From: an uncultured beta proteobacterium
Lineage (GTDB): Bacteria; Pseudomonadota; Gammaproteobacteria; Burkholderiales; Burkholderiaceae_C
DNA length: 64,000 nucleotides
Reading direction: 5' to 3'
NCBI GenBank assembly: GCA_903864505.1
Contig: CAIPGC010000106.1
Coordinates: 1-64,000 of the forward strand
Both the position numbers and the translations under genes were made by a program. The notes beneath the pieces are model-generated. The model was not told the origin of the DNA. It made no database searches and saw only the letters and a list, made by a program, of their open reading frames with translations. Of the stretch, positions 43,100-52,101 are shown piece after piece. Every line of letters starts with the position of its first letter. Positions within the stretch are counted from its first letter, which is position 1.

Positions 43100-44676
43100 A
43101 AGCGGAGTCAGCCTGCCCCTTTTTGTTCGAGGCCAAGGAGCAGCGCATTGCCGCCCTTGACGGGCTTTCGCGCAAGCTCTGGCTGGGTGCTGCGACCCAT
43201 ACCCAGGGCGATCTTGAGCCCCGACTGCAGGCGCTCGTGAGCTTGCGCGCAGCGCTCGTTGCGGGACGGCTGCCGCGCGACGCTCTGGCGGGCTGGCCGG
43301 CACCGACTCTGGCCACGGCGCTGGCGGCCACCATGGAGCAGCTCGGTCTGGCCGGTTATTGCGCCGACCAGCTGGAGCTGGCCGATACGGTGCTGCTGAG
43401 CATCCTCTTCCACCTCGATTTCATTGTGGACTACCGTGACCGCGGCGCCAGCGAGGCCCAGGCCATGGGCATGGCCCTTAGTGCGTTCGCCGAAGACTGG
43501 AAGGAGCGTTGTGGCCAGATCGACGAGTTGGTGGAGGTGTTTGGTCTCCTTCCCGAAGACGGCAAGAATACCCGCTGGGACATGATCCGCGGCCTCCTGC
43601 GCAGCGAAGGCTGGCAGGACGTGGTGCGTATTCGCCGGTTGCTCGAACGCCTGCCGGAACTCAGCCGCCTGATCCGCAACCTTGGCCGCGCGCAGCAAAA
43701 CGAAGTCATCGACGAGTTCAGCCACAAAAGCATCCCGATCATGGAACAGGCCATCGCCCAGCGTCCCGACGGTCGGACGGTGCGGGTGCCGGACCTTCCC
43801 GGACAGACGCGGGGTGTCCAGCGCAGCGACCGCTTCGCCCGCATGCTGCCGGCCGAAGCGATGCTGCTTGGCCACCCTACGTTGCGCATGGTCTGGCATG
43901 CCAGGCGGGCCGAACGAACCCTGCTCTGTTACGAAGACGATGACCGCATGCAGGAAATCCGCCTGCACGAGGCACTGGTCTGGCGCCCCAATCCGCAGCC
44001 CGTGCCGGAGCGGCATCTGGAGATGGGGCCGATCATCATTTGTGTCGATACCTCCGGTTCAATGCAAGGCGGTGCCGAGGCGGTGGCCAAGGCCACGGTG
44101 CTGGAGGCCGTGCGCACAGCCCACGCACAGAAACGCGCTTGCCACGTTTTCGCGTTTGGCGGGCCGGACGAGGTCGTCGAGATGGAACTGGCGGTAGATG
44201 CCCAGGGCATCGAACGCCTGATGCGTTTTCTTGGCCAGGCCTTCTGTGGGGGCACTGACATCTGCGGCCCGCTCGAAAAGGCCATCGCCAAGCTCGAAGA
44301 CAAGCGCTGGCAGCTGGCCGACTTGCTGGTAGCTTCCGACGGCGAATTCGGAGCCACCCGGGAAGTGACGGCGCGCCTGGACAGGATCAAGGCCGAATGC
44401 GGCCTGCGCGTGCAGGGTTTCCTGATCGGTGACCGCGAGACCATCGGCCTGCTGGAGGTTTGCGACGACATCTACTGGGTTCGCGACTGGCGCCGCTACG
44501 GCGCTTTCAACGTGGAGTCGCCGCTGCAATCCAAGAGCGTCACCGCTACCTTTTTTCCGGGTGCTCTGCGTTCGTCACAGAGCCGGCAACCGAGCGCTTT
44601 CGCTGATGCTGCCGCGCTGGCGGTGCGCGCCGGGGTGCAGCGCGGCGAAGGCGATGCGGACACGGGCGCAGCATGA
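43096..44676 (+). CDS. ViaA-like von Willebrand factor A domain protein
   Basis: A 526-residue protein with an N-terminal helical region (about 1-300) and a C-terminal VWA domain (about 312-490). The metal-ion-dependent adhesion site is complete: DTSGS (residues 318-322), the later GGTD threonine segment (FCGGTDICGPL) and a downstream Asp (VASDGEFG). Length and layout match ViaA, the partner of RavA. GTG 43096 overlaps the stop of the ATPase gene. The pair resembles the motor and adaptor of magnesium and cobalt chelatases, which is a family-level analogy. Confidence 0.9.
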   Translation: MKAESACPFLFEAKEQRIAALDGLSRKLWLGAATHTQGDLEPRLQALVSLRAALVAGRLPRDALAGWPAPTLATALAATMEQLGLAGYCADQLELADTVLLSILFHLDFIVDYRDRGASEAQAMGMALSAFAEDWKERCGQIDELVEVFGLLPEDGKNTRWDMIRGLLRSEGWQDVVRIRRLLERLPELSRLIRNLGRAQQNEVIDEFSHKSIPIMEQAIAQRPDGRTVRVPDLPGQTRGVQRSDRFARMLPAEAMLLGHPTLRMVWHARRAERTLLCYEDDDRMQEIRLHEALVWRPNPQPVPERHLEMGPIIICVDTSGSMQGGAEAVAKATVLEAVRTAHAQKRACHVFAFGGPDEVVEMELAVDAQGIERLMRFLGQAFCGGTDICGPLEKAIAKLEDKRWQLADLLVASDGEFGATREVTARLDRIKAECGLRVQGFLIGDRETIGLLEVCDDIYWVRDWRRYGAFNVESPLQSKSVTATFFPGALRSSQSRQPSAFADAAALAVRAGVQRGEGDADTGAA

Positions 44677-45506
44677 GTTTTGCCAGCGAATACCTTGCCC
44701 AACTCGAACGCTTTGCTGCGCGCACGCCCGTGCCCCGCATCCGCGCCCTGCACCTGCCGCCGCTGCGCCCGGTTGAACCCAACAAGGGCGAGTTTTGTGC
44801 GATCGAGCTGGAGGACGGCTCGCTCGGCCTGTCCTACGTGCTGCTCGACGATAGCCTGGCACGCCTGCGCGAGCGGGCCGACGGGCTGGGTTTGGCTGGT
44901 GCCGATGCGCGGCTGGTGGCGCGCCGCTACGCCGGTGCCGAAGGCATCGAAAAGACCATTGGTTTTGCCGCTGCCAATGCACTGACGCGCTGCTTCTACG
45001 ACCGCGCCGGTTTCCGGCCGCACGACAGTGGCGACTCGATCGGCCAGCTCCAGCCCGTGCGCGGCGAGCAGATCGGCATGATCGGGCTGTTCATGCCGCT
45101 GCTGGGACGCATTCTGACGGCCGGTGCGCAATTGATCGTGGTCGAGTTGCGCCCCGAACTGGTCGGCCAGCAGGACGGTTATCGGGTTACCCTGGACGCC
45201 GAGGAACTGATGCGGTGCAGCAAGGTGCTCTCGACCAGCACCCTGCTGCTCAACGACAGCCTCGACCGCATGCTGGCCTGCTGCCGGGATGCGCGCTGGT
45301 TCGCGCTGGTCGGCCCGAGCGCGGGCTGCCTGCCCGATGGTTTGTTCGCGCGCGGTGTGACCCTGATCGGTGGCAGCTGGGTCGAAGACCGCGAGCATTT
45401 CATCGCGGCGCTGCGAAGCGGCCAGGCGCGCGGCACGAGCGCGCGCAAATACGCGCTGAGCGCGCAGAGCTACCCCGGCTTTGCCGCGCTGCTGGCAAGA
45501 ATCTAG
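44673..45506 (+). CDS. DUF364/DUF4213 putative heavy-metal chelation protein
   Basis: A 277-residue protein. The N-terminal half (about 15-110) fits DUF4213 (enolase-N-like) and the C-terminal half (about 115-250) fits DUF364, a Rossmann-like domain proposed from structure to bind metals or a small chelator (STSTLLLNDSLDRML, VGPSAGCLPDGLFARGVTLI). It overlaps the VWA gene by ATGA. No function has been proven for the family. Its tight coupling to a chelatase-like ATPase/VWA pair suggests a shared metal- or cofactor-insertion job, which is inference. Confidence 0.8.
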   Translation: MSFASEYLAQLERFAARTPVPRIRALHLPPLRPVEPNKGEFCAIELEDGSLGLSYVLLDDSLARLRERADGLGLAGADARLVARRYAGAEGIEKTIGFAAANALTRCFYDRAGFRPHDSGDSIGQLQPVRGEQIGMIGLFMPLLGRILTAGAQLIVVELRPELVGQQDGYRVTLDAEELMRCSKVLSTSTLLLNDSLDRMLACCRDARWFALVGPSAGCLPDGLFARGVTLIGGSWVEDREHFIAALRSGQARGTSARKYALSAQSYPGFAALLARI

Positions 45507-45874
45507 TCGAAGACGCGGATGTGCCGGAAATGTGCCGGCGCGTGCGAGACCACCGACGAACCCAGGATCAGCCCCCAGAACAGGGCGATGGCGGCCCCGG
45601 GAAGTGCCAGCAGGGCACCGACCAGCAGCAGCTTGACCAGGATGAAGACGCCGGCGAGTTCGCCAAGGTGCTTCGGGTTGCACCACACATCGAGCCCGTA
45701 CATGGCCAGCCCGGTTGCAAGCACCAGGCCGCAGGCCACTTTCTGTTCACCGCTGGTCAGCAGGGCCGCGCCGAGCATCACCACGCCGACAAGATGCACG
45801 CAGCGCAAACCGATGCTCAGCCAGCGCCGGCCCCGGAAGTCGCGTTTGCCTAGCTTCTTCGGCGCAGTCGGCAT
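45503..45874 (-). CDS. Small four-helix membrane protein downstream of queA
   Basis: A 123-residue inner-membrane protein with a basic N-terminus (about 17 residues) and four hydrophobic helices (about 20-40, 46-62, 71-92, 95-110), ending in a His-rich tail (SHAPAHFRHIRVFD). No named family is recognised. It starts 6 bp after the queA stop, so it is likely in the queA operon, and converges on the DUF364 gene with a 3-bp overlap. The tail histidines could bind metal, which would fit the neighbours, but this is speculation. Confidence 0.75.
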   Translation of the reverse strand: MPTAPKKLGKRDFRGRRWLSIGLRCVHLVGVVMLGAALLTSGEQKVACGLVLATGLAMYGLDVWCNPKHLGELAGVFILVKLLLVGALLALPGAAIALFWGLILGSSVVSHAPAHFRHIRVFD

Positions 45875-45880
45875 AGCGGT

Positions 45881-46936
45881 TCAGGCGCGTTCGAGCAGCA
45901 TGGCGTCGCCATAGCTGAAGAAGCGGTACTCCTGTTCGATGGCGCGGCGGTACAGTTTCATTACATGGTCGTAGCCTGCGAAGGCACTCACCAGCATCAT
46001 CAGACTCGATTTTGGAAGATGAAAGTTGGTGACGAGCAGATCGACCAACTGAAACTGAAAACCCGGAGTGATGAAGATGGCGGTGTCGCCACAGACGCCC
46101 ATACCCTTGGCCCAGCTCTCCAGCGTGCGTACGGTGGTGGTGCCCACCGCCACGATGCGTCCGCCGCGCGCCTTGCAGTCGGCAATCGCCTGCAATGTTT
46201 CTGCGGGCACGTTGTACCACTCACTGTGCATTTGGTGCTCGGACAGGTTCTCCACCTTGACCGGCTGAAAGGTTCCTGCGCCCACATGCAGTGTCACATG
46301 CGCGCGCCGGACTCCCAACGCATCGAACTGAGCCAGCAGTGTTTCGTCAAAGTGCAGCGCCGCTGTCGGGGCAGCCACCGCGCCAGGGTGCTTGGCAAAT
46401 ACGGTCTGGTAGCGTTGCGCATCCTCGGGTGAATCGGTATGCGTGATGTACGGCGGCAGCGGCACATGACCGTGTCGTTCCATCAGCGTATAGGGGTCGT
46501 CGCCCGCATCGTTGCTCAGCACAAAGCGAAACAAGGCGCCGTCCGCTGCGGGCCAGCGACCCAGCAGCGTAGCGCTCAGACCGTCGGATTGCCCAGGGGC
46601 ACAGACCAGTTTCAGCGTGGCCCCTACCTCGGGCTTTTTGCTGACGCGCATGTGGGCAGCGACCTGGTTGCCACCCAGCACGCGCTCGATTAGCAGTTCC
46701 ACCTTGCCGCCGGTGGCTTTTTCGCCAAACAGCCGCGCATGGAGAACCTTGGTATCGTTGAATACCAGCAAGTCGCCCTGCATCAGTAACGATGGCAGGT
46801 CGCGAAAAGTGCGGTCTGCTGCGAGCGCACCCGTTCCATCGAGCAGCCGCGAGCCGCTGCGCTCTGGCGCGGGATGCTGTGCAATCAGATGCTCGGGAAG
46901 TGCGAAGTCAAAGTCGCTGAGTGTGAAGGTGTGCAC
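45881..46936 (-). CDS. queA: S-adenosylmethionine:tRNA ribosyltransferase-isomerase QueA
   Basis: A 351-residue enzyme that adds epoxycyclopentanediol from SAM to preQ1-tRNA in queuosine synthesis. Family segments are FTLSDFDFALPEHLIAQHP, FNDTKVLHARLFG, GAVAAPTAALHFDETLL, LHVGAGTFQPVKVE and LPKSSLMMLVSAFAGY. The start is the GTG at 46936, just before HTFTLSDFDF as in relatives; an upstream GTG at 46969 is possible. It is divergent from recG with a gap of about 42 bp. Confidence 0.96.
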   Translation of the reverse strand: MHTFTLSDFDFALPEHLIAQHPAPERSGSRLLDGTGALAADRTFRDLPSLLMQGDLLVFNDTKVLHARLFGEKATGGKVELLIERVLGGNQVAAHMRVSKKPEVGATLKLVCAPGQSDGLSATLLGRWPAADGALFRFVLSNDAGDDPYTLMERHGHVPLPPYITHTDSPEDAQRYQTVFAKHPGAVAAPTAALHFDETLLAQFDALGVRRAHVTLHVGAGTFQPVKVENLSEHQMHSEWYNVPAETLQAIADCKARGGRIVAVGTTTVRTLESWAKGMGVCGDTAIFITPGFQFQLVDLLVTNFHLPKSSLMMLVSAFAGYDHVMKLYRRAIEQEYRFFSYGDAMLLERA

Positions 46937-46978
46937 AGGCGGGCAGTTTAGCAATGAAACCCAAGGCACAATCCGTCC

Positions 46979-49138
46979 ATGCCGCGCAGCGCTCCGAGAC
47001 CATCATCTGCCAAGAACGCCCCACTCGTCTTCAAGAGCGCGGTGGAGACGGCGTTGACCAAGCTCGGTCTGGTGCGCGACATTGACCTGGCGCTGCACCT
47101 GCCCCTGCGTTATGAGGATGAAACACGCATTGCGAAGCTGCGTGATGCGCGGGAAGGCGACACGGCGCAGATTGAAGCTCTGGTGATGCGCTGCGAGGTC
47201 AGCTACCGCCCGCGCCGCCAGTTGGTCGTCACGGTGGACGATGGCACAGACATCTGTATCCTGCGATTTTTCAGTTTTTATCCGTCGCAGCAGAAGGCGC
47301 TTGCCGTGGGCAACCGTATCCGGGCGCGCGGCGAGCTCAAGGGTGGGTTTCTGGGCTGGACCATGCTGCATCCGGCCTTTCGCAGTGCGGTGGGCGACCT
47401 GCCCAAGGCGCTGACCCCGATCTACCCGACGGTGGCCGGGTTGGCGCAACATGTGCTGCGCAAAGAGGTGCTTGCCGGGCTTGCAAGGGCCGACCTGTCG
47501 GATACGTTTTCTCCCGGTGATTTGAGCCAGATCAGTCCACATTCGTTATGGACACTGCGTGATGCGCTATCATTTTTGCACCATCCCAAGGCCGACGTGG
47601 CGTTGGCTGCGCTGCAGGACCACAGCCATCCGGCCTGGCAGCGGCTCAAGGCCGAGGAGTTGCTTGCGCAGCAGATTTCGCAACTGCACACGCGCCGCGT
47701 GCGCGCCCACCTGCGTGCACCGGTGCTCAGGCAGATCAGCCCCGACTCGGGCACCCCGGCGCTGGAGCCAGACACGCCGGTGCTGCTGTCTCTGCCGGAG
47801 AGTCTCCTCACCAAGCTGCCGTTTGCACTGACCGCAGCGCAGCAACGCGTGCAAGCCGAAATCGCCCAAGATATGGCGCGGCTGGTGCCCATGCACCGGC
47901 TGTTGCAAGGTGACGTGGGTTCCGGCAAGACTGTCGTGGCTGCTTTGGCCGCAGCAGTCTGCATCGACGCGGGGTGGCAATGTGCGCTGATGGCACCCAC
48001 GGAGATATTGGCCGAGCAGCACTTTCGCAAACTTATTGGCTGGCTGGAGCCGCTGGGAGTAACCACCGCCTGGCTGACCGGCAACCAAAAGGCTACAGAG
48101 CGACGTGCCGTGCTTGCCATGGTGGAGAGCGGAGAGGCGCAGCTGGTGGTGGGAACGCACGCTGTGATCCAGGAGAAGGTGCAGTTCAAGAATTTGGCGT
48201 TGGCCATCATCGACGAGCAGCACCGGTTTGGCGTGGCACAGCGCTTGGCTCTGCGCAGCAAGTTGCGCCACGAAGGCATGGAGCCCCACTTGCTGATGAT
48301 GACCGCCACGCCCATTCCGCGCACCCTGGCCATGAGCTACTACGCGGACCTGGATGTCTCCACGCTCGACGAACTGCCGCCGGGGCGCACGCCGGTGGTG
48401 ACCAAGGTGGTCCACGAAGACCGCCGCGCTGAAGTAATCGAACGCATTCGCCACCAGATTGAACTCGGTCGCCAGGTTTATTGGGTCTGCCCCCTGATTG
48501 AAGAGAGCGAGGCGCTGGACCTGACCAATGCCACCGAAACCCATGCGGGCCTGCAGCTGGCCTTGCAGGGGGTTACCACGGCAGCCGGTGAAAAGGCGCA
48601 GGTTGGCCTGCTGCACTCGCGCATGCCGGCCGACGAGAAGAAGTCGGTGATGGCCGCCTTTACCCAGGGGCACATGGCGTTGCTGGTCAGCACCACGGTG
48701 ATTGAGGTGGGCGTGGACGTGCCCAATGCGTCGCTGATGGTGATTGAGCATGCGGAGCGGTTTGGTCTGTCACAGTTGCACCAGTTGCGCGGACGGGTCG
48801 GGCGGGGAGCCGCCGCTTCCGCATGTGTGCTGCTCTACTCCACCGGCGACAGCACCCGCTTGGGCGAGACAGCGCGCGAGCGACTCAAGGCGATGGCACA
48901 AACCAGCGACGGCTTCGAGATCGCACGGCGCGATCTCGAAATTCGTGGCCCCGGTGAATTCCTGGGAGCCCGCCAAAGCGGTGAGGCCATGCTGCGTTTT
49001 GCCGACCTGGCCACCGACACCGCATTGCTGGAGTGGGCACGGCGCGAAGCACGTGTTCTGCTGGACCACCATCCGGTACTGGCGGAAAAGCATGTGGCGC
49101 GCTGGCTCGGTGGAAAATCAGAATTTTTGAAAGCCTGA
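46979..49138 (+). CDS. recG: ATP-dependent DNA helicase RecG
   Basis: A 719-residue branch-migration helicase that rescues stalled forks. It has an N-terminal wedge/OB domain (about 20-200), then helicase motifs: Walker A GDVGSGKT (about 311-318), motif II DEQHRFG, motif III TATPIPRTLAM, and motif VI QLRGRVGRG, followed by the TRG region FEIARRDLEIRGPGEFLG. ATG 46979 is the first in-frame start. A short gap separates it from the coiled-coil protein gene and then oxyR, an order common in this group. Confidence 0.97.
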   Translation: MPRSAPRPSSAKNAPLVFKSAVETALTKLGLVRDIDLALHLPLRYEDETRIAKLRDAREGDTAQIEALVMRCEVSYRPRRQLVVTVDDGTDICILRFFSFYPSQQKALAVGNRIRARGELKGGFLGWTMLHPAFRSAVGDLPKALTPIYPTVAGLAQHVLRKEVLAGLARADLSDTFSPGDLSQISPHSLWTLRDALSFLHHPKADVALAALQDHSHPAWQRLKAEELLAQQISQLHTRRVRAHLRAPVLRQISPDSGTPALEPDTPVLLSLPESLLTKLPFALTAAQQRVQAEIAQDMARLVPMHRLLQGDVGSGKTVVAALAAAVCIDAGWQCALMAPTEILAEQHFRKLIGWLEPLGVTTAWLTGNQKATERRAVLAMVESGEAQLVVGTHAVIQEKVQFKNLALAIIDEQHRFGVAQRLALRSKLRHEGMEPHLLMMTATPIPRTLAMSYYADLDVSTLDELPPGRTPVVTKVVHEDRRAEVIERIRHQIELGRQVYWVCPLIEESEALDLTNATETHAGLQLALQGVTTAAGEKAQVGLLHSRMPADEKKSVMAAFTQGHMALLVSTTVIEVGVDVPNASLMVIEHAERFGLSQLHQLRGRVGRGAAASACVLLYSTGDSTRLGETARERLKAMAQTSDGFEIARRDLEIRGPGEFLGARQSGEAMLRFADLATDTALLEWARREARVLLDHHPVLAEKHVARWLGGKSEFLKA

Positions 49139-49143
49139 GTTTC

Positions 49144-50151
49144 ATGGAGCCAGTAGGAACTTTTCAGCTTGTGTGGTGGGCCCTGATTGCCGCTCTTGTC
49201 GTGGGCGGCTCCATATACGCCTACATCGAGTACCACGCCTATTTGCTGCGCACCGAAGTCACAACTTTGCCTACTGGTTTGCGGTTTTCGGCACAAGGAT
49301 TCAGCGTCGAATCGCGTAATTCGAGCAAGGACATCGTGGTGCAAACGCGGGACGGGCACTACACACACAAAGCGGCTGCAGACGCGGAACCCACTGTGCA
49401 GACCGGCGGCATGACGGTGACCCTGTCTGCGGTGGGCACCCAGTTCGAAGTGGCCCGTCTGATGATCAAACCCGACGCGGGTTTGGCGACACAGGAAACG
49501 GGGTTCAGCAACCTCACTTTTTCGGCGTCCGACACCTTGCGTTGTCAGGCCGAGCGCCGCACGCCCGGCGAGCAGTCCGTCCTGCGTATTGAGCATGTGC
49601 CCAATGCGATTGCGGCTGATTTTCAGCTTTTTGTCGCCCGACTGCAACTCTGGATCGCCAAGATGGAGCGAACCATCCTGATTGATCTGGATGCACGGCG
49701 CAAGGCCGAAGAGGAAACGGCGCGGGCCGAAGCAAAAGCCGCGGCCGCGGCTAAGAAAGGCATGTCATCGACAACCACCAACGGACCCCTGACGGACGCT
49801 GAGCGGGAGGCCCGTGCGGCAGAACAAATCGCCAGTTGGCGCAAGGTGGCCGGCTTTAAGGGGAGTTCGACCGAAGTCAGCATCGGTCCAGCCGGTGAGG
49901 TGGTCTGGTTCATTGACCTGGACCCGGGCGGTCGTGTCATCCTGCACGCTGCAAATCGCACGTTCCATGGCAGTCTCAAGGGCGCCCACGTCACGGTTCT
50001 GGCGGGCGAACTGGAGATTGGTGTGCGCGACGACTTCTGGACCGAGTATGACCCCCAACTGGTAACTTTTCGGGTGCTGTCGGGCGTGGCGCCGGAAGCG
50101 CGGTTGGCCTGGAAGGAACGTTTGGATATCCTGATACGCAGCCTGCGTTGA
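49144..50151 (+). CDS. Membrane-anchored protein with coiled coil, unknown function
   Basis: A 335-residue protein with one N-terminal helix (about residues 8-30; WWALIAALVVGGSIYAYIEY) and a mostly beta-like exposed or cytoplasmic region. A charged Ala/Glu/Lys coiled coil at about 178-200 (RRKAEEETARAEAKAAAAAK) follows, then a C-terminal domain (about 215-335; PAGEVVWFIDLDPGGRVILHA). No known domain is recognised. It begins 5 bp after recG, so it is coupled to it. Confidence 0.75.
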   Translation: MEPVGTFQLVWWALIAALVVGGSIYAYIEYHAYLLRTEVTTLPTGLRFSAQGFSVESRNSSKDIVVQTRDGHYTHKAAADAEPTVQTGGMTVTLSAVGTQFEVARLMIKPDAGLATQETGFSNLTFSASDTLRCQAERRTPGEQSVLRIEHVPNAIAADFQLFVARLQLWIAKMERTILIDLDARRKAEEETARAEAKAAAAAKKGMSSTTTNGPLTDAEREARAAEQIASWRKVAGFKGSSTEVSIGPAGEVVWFIDLDPGGRVILHAANRTFHGSLKGAHVTVLAGELEIGVRDDFWTEYDPQLVTFRVLSGVAPEARLAWKERLDILIRSLR

Positions 50152-50173
50152 AGGGGACTGCCGCGATCTGGCT

Positions 50174-50201
50174 TTGACAATCCCGCCTCGTTGCACAATA
50201 G
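50174..50201 (+). promoter_or_regulatory. oxyR: Candidate sigma-70 promoter of oxyR
   Basis: TTGACA (50174-50179), then a 16-bp spacer and CAATAG (50196-50201), lies just upstream of the oxyR ATG at 50206. The -35 box is perfect and the -10 box is weak. Confidence 0.35.
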
Positions 50202-50205
50202 ACCC

Positions 50206-51165
50206 ATGACGCTGACCGAACTCAAATACATCGTTGCCGTGGCACGCGAGCGGCATTTTGGCAAGGCTGCAGAGGCCTGCTTTGTGTCGCAACCTACGCT
50301 TTCGGTTGCGGTAAAAAAACTTGAAGAAGAACTCGATGTGAAGCTGTTTGAGCGCAGCGCCAACGAGGTGACAGTTACCGCCTTGGGGGCAGAAATCGTA
50401 CGCCAGGCGCAAAGCGTGCTGGAACAGGCCGCCAGCATCAAAGACATTGCCAAACGCGGCAAGGATCCCTTGGCGGGCCCCTTGAAGCTAGGCATCATCT
50501 ACACCATCGCACCGTATTTGCTGCCCGACCTGGTGCACCAGGTCATCAAGCGCACTCCGCAAATGCCCTTGATCCTTCAGGAAAACTTCACGGTCAAACT
50601 GCTGGAGATGCTGCGCACCGGAGAGATCGACTGCGCCATTCTTGCTGAGCCATTTTCCGATGCTGGTCTGGCGGTGGCACCGCTCTACGACGAACCTTTT
50701 CTTGCGGCCGTTCCGGTGCAGCATCCGCTCGCCACGCTGGCCAGTGTGACCACCGAAGAGCTGAAGAAGGAAACCATGCTGCTGTTGGGTAATGGCCATT
50801 GCTTTCGCGACCACGTGCTTGAGGTTTGCCCCGAGTTTGCGCGTTTCTCCAGCGATGCCGACGGCATTCGCCGCAGCTTTGAGGGCTCGTCGCTGGAGAC
50901 CATCAAGCACATGGTGGCCGCCGGCATGGGCATCACCCTGGTGCCGCGTCTGTCGGTGCCCAAGGAAGCGTTTTCGGCCAAACCCCGGCGCAATGAGGAC
51001 GTGTACGTTAAATACATTCCGGTGCAGGATGGACCCAAGGGCGAACCGCCTACGCGTCGCGTGGTGCTGGTGTGGCGGCGCAGTTTTACGCGCTACGAGG
51101 CCATTGCCGCCTTGCGCAATGCCGTGGTGGCATGCGAGTTGCCAGGTGTCCAACGGATTTCGTGA
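50206..51165 (+). CDS. oxyR: Hydrogen peroxide-sensing LysR-type regulator OxyR
   Basis: A 319-residue LysR regulator. The N-terminal helix-turn-helix (about 1-60; HFGKAAEACFVSQPTLSVAVKKLEEEL) is followed by a ligand domain with both redox cysteines, C199 and C208 (GHCFRDHVLEVC), at the same positions as in E. coli OxyR, so it can form the activating disulfide. ATG 50206 is chosen. It lies downstream of recG, as in many Betaproteobacteria, and upstream of ubiA. It likely controls catalase and peroxidase genes elsewhere. Confidence 0.95.
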   Translation: MTLTELKYIVAVARERHFGKAAEACFVSQPTLSVAVKKLEEELDVKLFERSANEVTVTALGAEIVRQAQSVLEQAASIKDIAKRGKDPLAGPLKLGIIYTIAPYLLPDLVHQVIKRTPQMPLILQENFTVKLLEMLRTGEIDCAILAEPFSDAGLAVAPLYDEPFLAAVPVQHPLATLASVTTEELKKETMLLLGNGHCFRDHVLEVCPEFARFSSDADGIRRSFEGSSLETIKHMVAAGMGITLVPRLSVPKEAFSAKPRRNEDVYVKYIPVQDGPKGEPPTRRVVLVWRRSFTRYEAIAALRNAVVACELPGVQRIS

Positions 51166-51177
51166 CAAATTGCCCCG

Positions 51178-51218
51178 CAGGCCGTATTCATCGCGCACCC
51201 AGCTACTATATTCATAGC
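51178..51218 (-). repeat. 17-nt-core dispersed repeat, intergenic copy before ubiA
   Basis: Minus-strand core GCTATGAATATAGTAGC (51202-51218), followed by TGGGTGCGCGATGAATACGG. It ends five bases before the ubiA GTG start and occupies most of the oxyR-ubiA gap. Confidence 0.7.
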
Positions 51219-51223
51219 GTTTT

Positions 51224-52081
51224 GTGAGTCATAAGTTTCCGTTGTACCTGGACCTGATCCGCTGGAACCGTCCTGCGGGGTGGTTGCTTCTGCTTTGGCC
51301 CAGCCTGAGCGCACTCTGGATTGCTGCCGGAGGATTCCCGGGATGGCACCTGATTGCCGTGTTCACCCTGGGCACCATTCTCATGCGCAGCGCTGGCTGC
51401 TGCATCAATGACGTGGCAGACCGAGACTTTGACATGCACGTCAAACGCACCGCCCAACGCCCGGTCACCAGTGGCCAGATCAGCGTCAAGGAGGCCCTGG
51501 CGGTCGGCGCAGTGCTCGCGTCGGCAGCCTTTGCGCTGGTGCTGACTACCAATGCCGCCACGGTGCGATGGTCTTTCGCTGCGCTGGCGGTGACTGTGGC
51601 GTATCCGTATGCCAAGCGTTTCGTTTCCATGCCGCAGGCGGTGCTCGGCGTGGCCTTCAGCTTTGGTATTCCGATGGCGTTTGCCGCTGTACGCTCCGAG
51701 GTGCCGGCGCAGGCGTGGCTACTGTTACTGGGCAATCTGTTCTGGGTGCTGGCCTACGACACCGAATATGCGATGGTCGACCGCGACGACGACCTGCGTA
51801 TAGGGATGAAAACGTCTGCCATCACCCTGGGGCGATGGGATGTTCCGGCCGTGCTGGCGTTTTATAGCGTGCATCTGGCGATCTGGTGCTGGGTGCTGGC
51901 TCCTACGCTGCAGCGGCCCACCGGATGGTGGTTGGGGGTGGCGTTGGCTGCGACCCAGGTTGTGTGGCATGGCACCCTGATTCGGACTCGTACGCGCGAA
52001 GGCTGTTTCAAGGCGTTTCGCATGAACCACTGGGTCGGGATGGCCCTGTTTGCAGGCATTGTCACCAGCAGCGTAGGGTAG
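51224..52081 (+). CDS. ubiA: 4-hydroxybenzoate polyprenyltransferase UbiA
   Basis: A 285-residue membrane enzyme that prenylates 4-hydroxybenzoate in ubiquinone synthesis. It has eight or nine helices and both Mg-binding aspartate motifs: NDVADRDFD and [12 protein letters not shown]. It starts at GTG 51224 ([20 protein letters not shown]); no strong ribosome site is visible because the dispersed repeat ends just upstream. Confidence 0.96.
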   Translation: MSHKFPLYLDLIRWNRPAGWLLLLWPSLSALWIAAGGFPGWHLIAVFTLGTILMRSAGCCINDVADRDFDMHVKRTAQRPVTSGQISVKEALAVGAVLASAAFALVLTTNAATVRWSFAALAVTVAYPYAKRFVSMPQAVLGVAFSFGIPMAFAAVRSEVPAQAWLLLLGNLFWVLAYDTEYAMVDRDDDLRIGMKTSAITLGRWDVPAVLAFYSVHLAIWCWVLAPTLQRPTGWWLGVALAATQVVWHGTLIRTRTREGCFKAFRMNHWVGMALFAGIVTSSVG

Positions 52082-52101
52082 TTGGCGCCGGAATATTTCC
52101 A

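Noticed and set aside
47569-47585. GCTATCATTTTTGCACC in recG as another repeat copy
   Set aside because: It starts like the 17-nt core but lacks the closing AGC and the downstream part; the encoded FLHHP is a normal RecG motif, so similarity is by chance.
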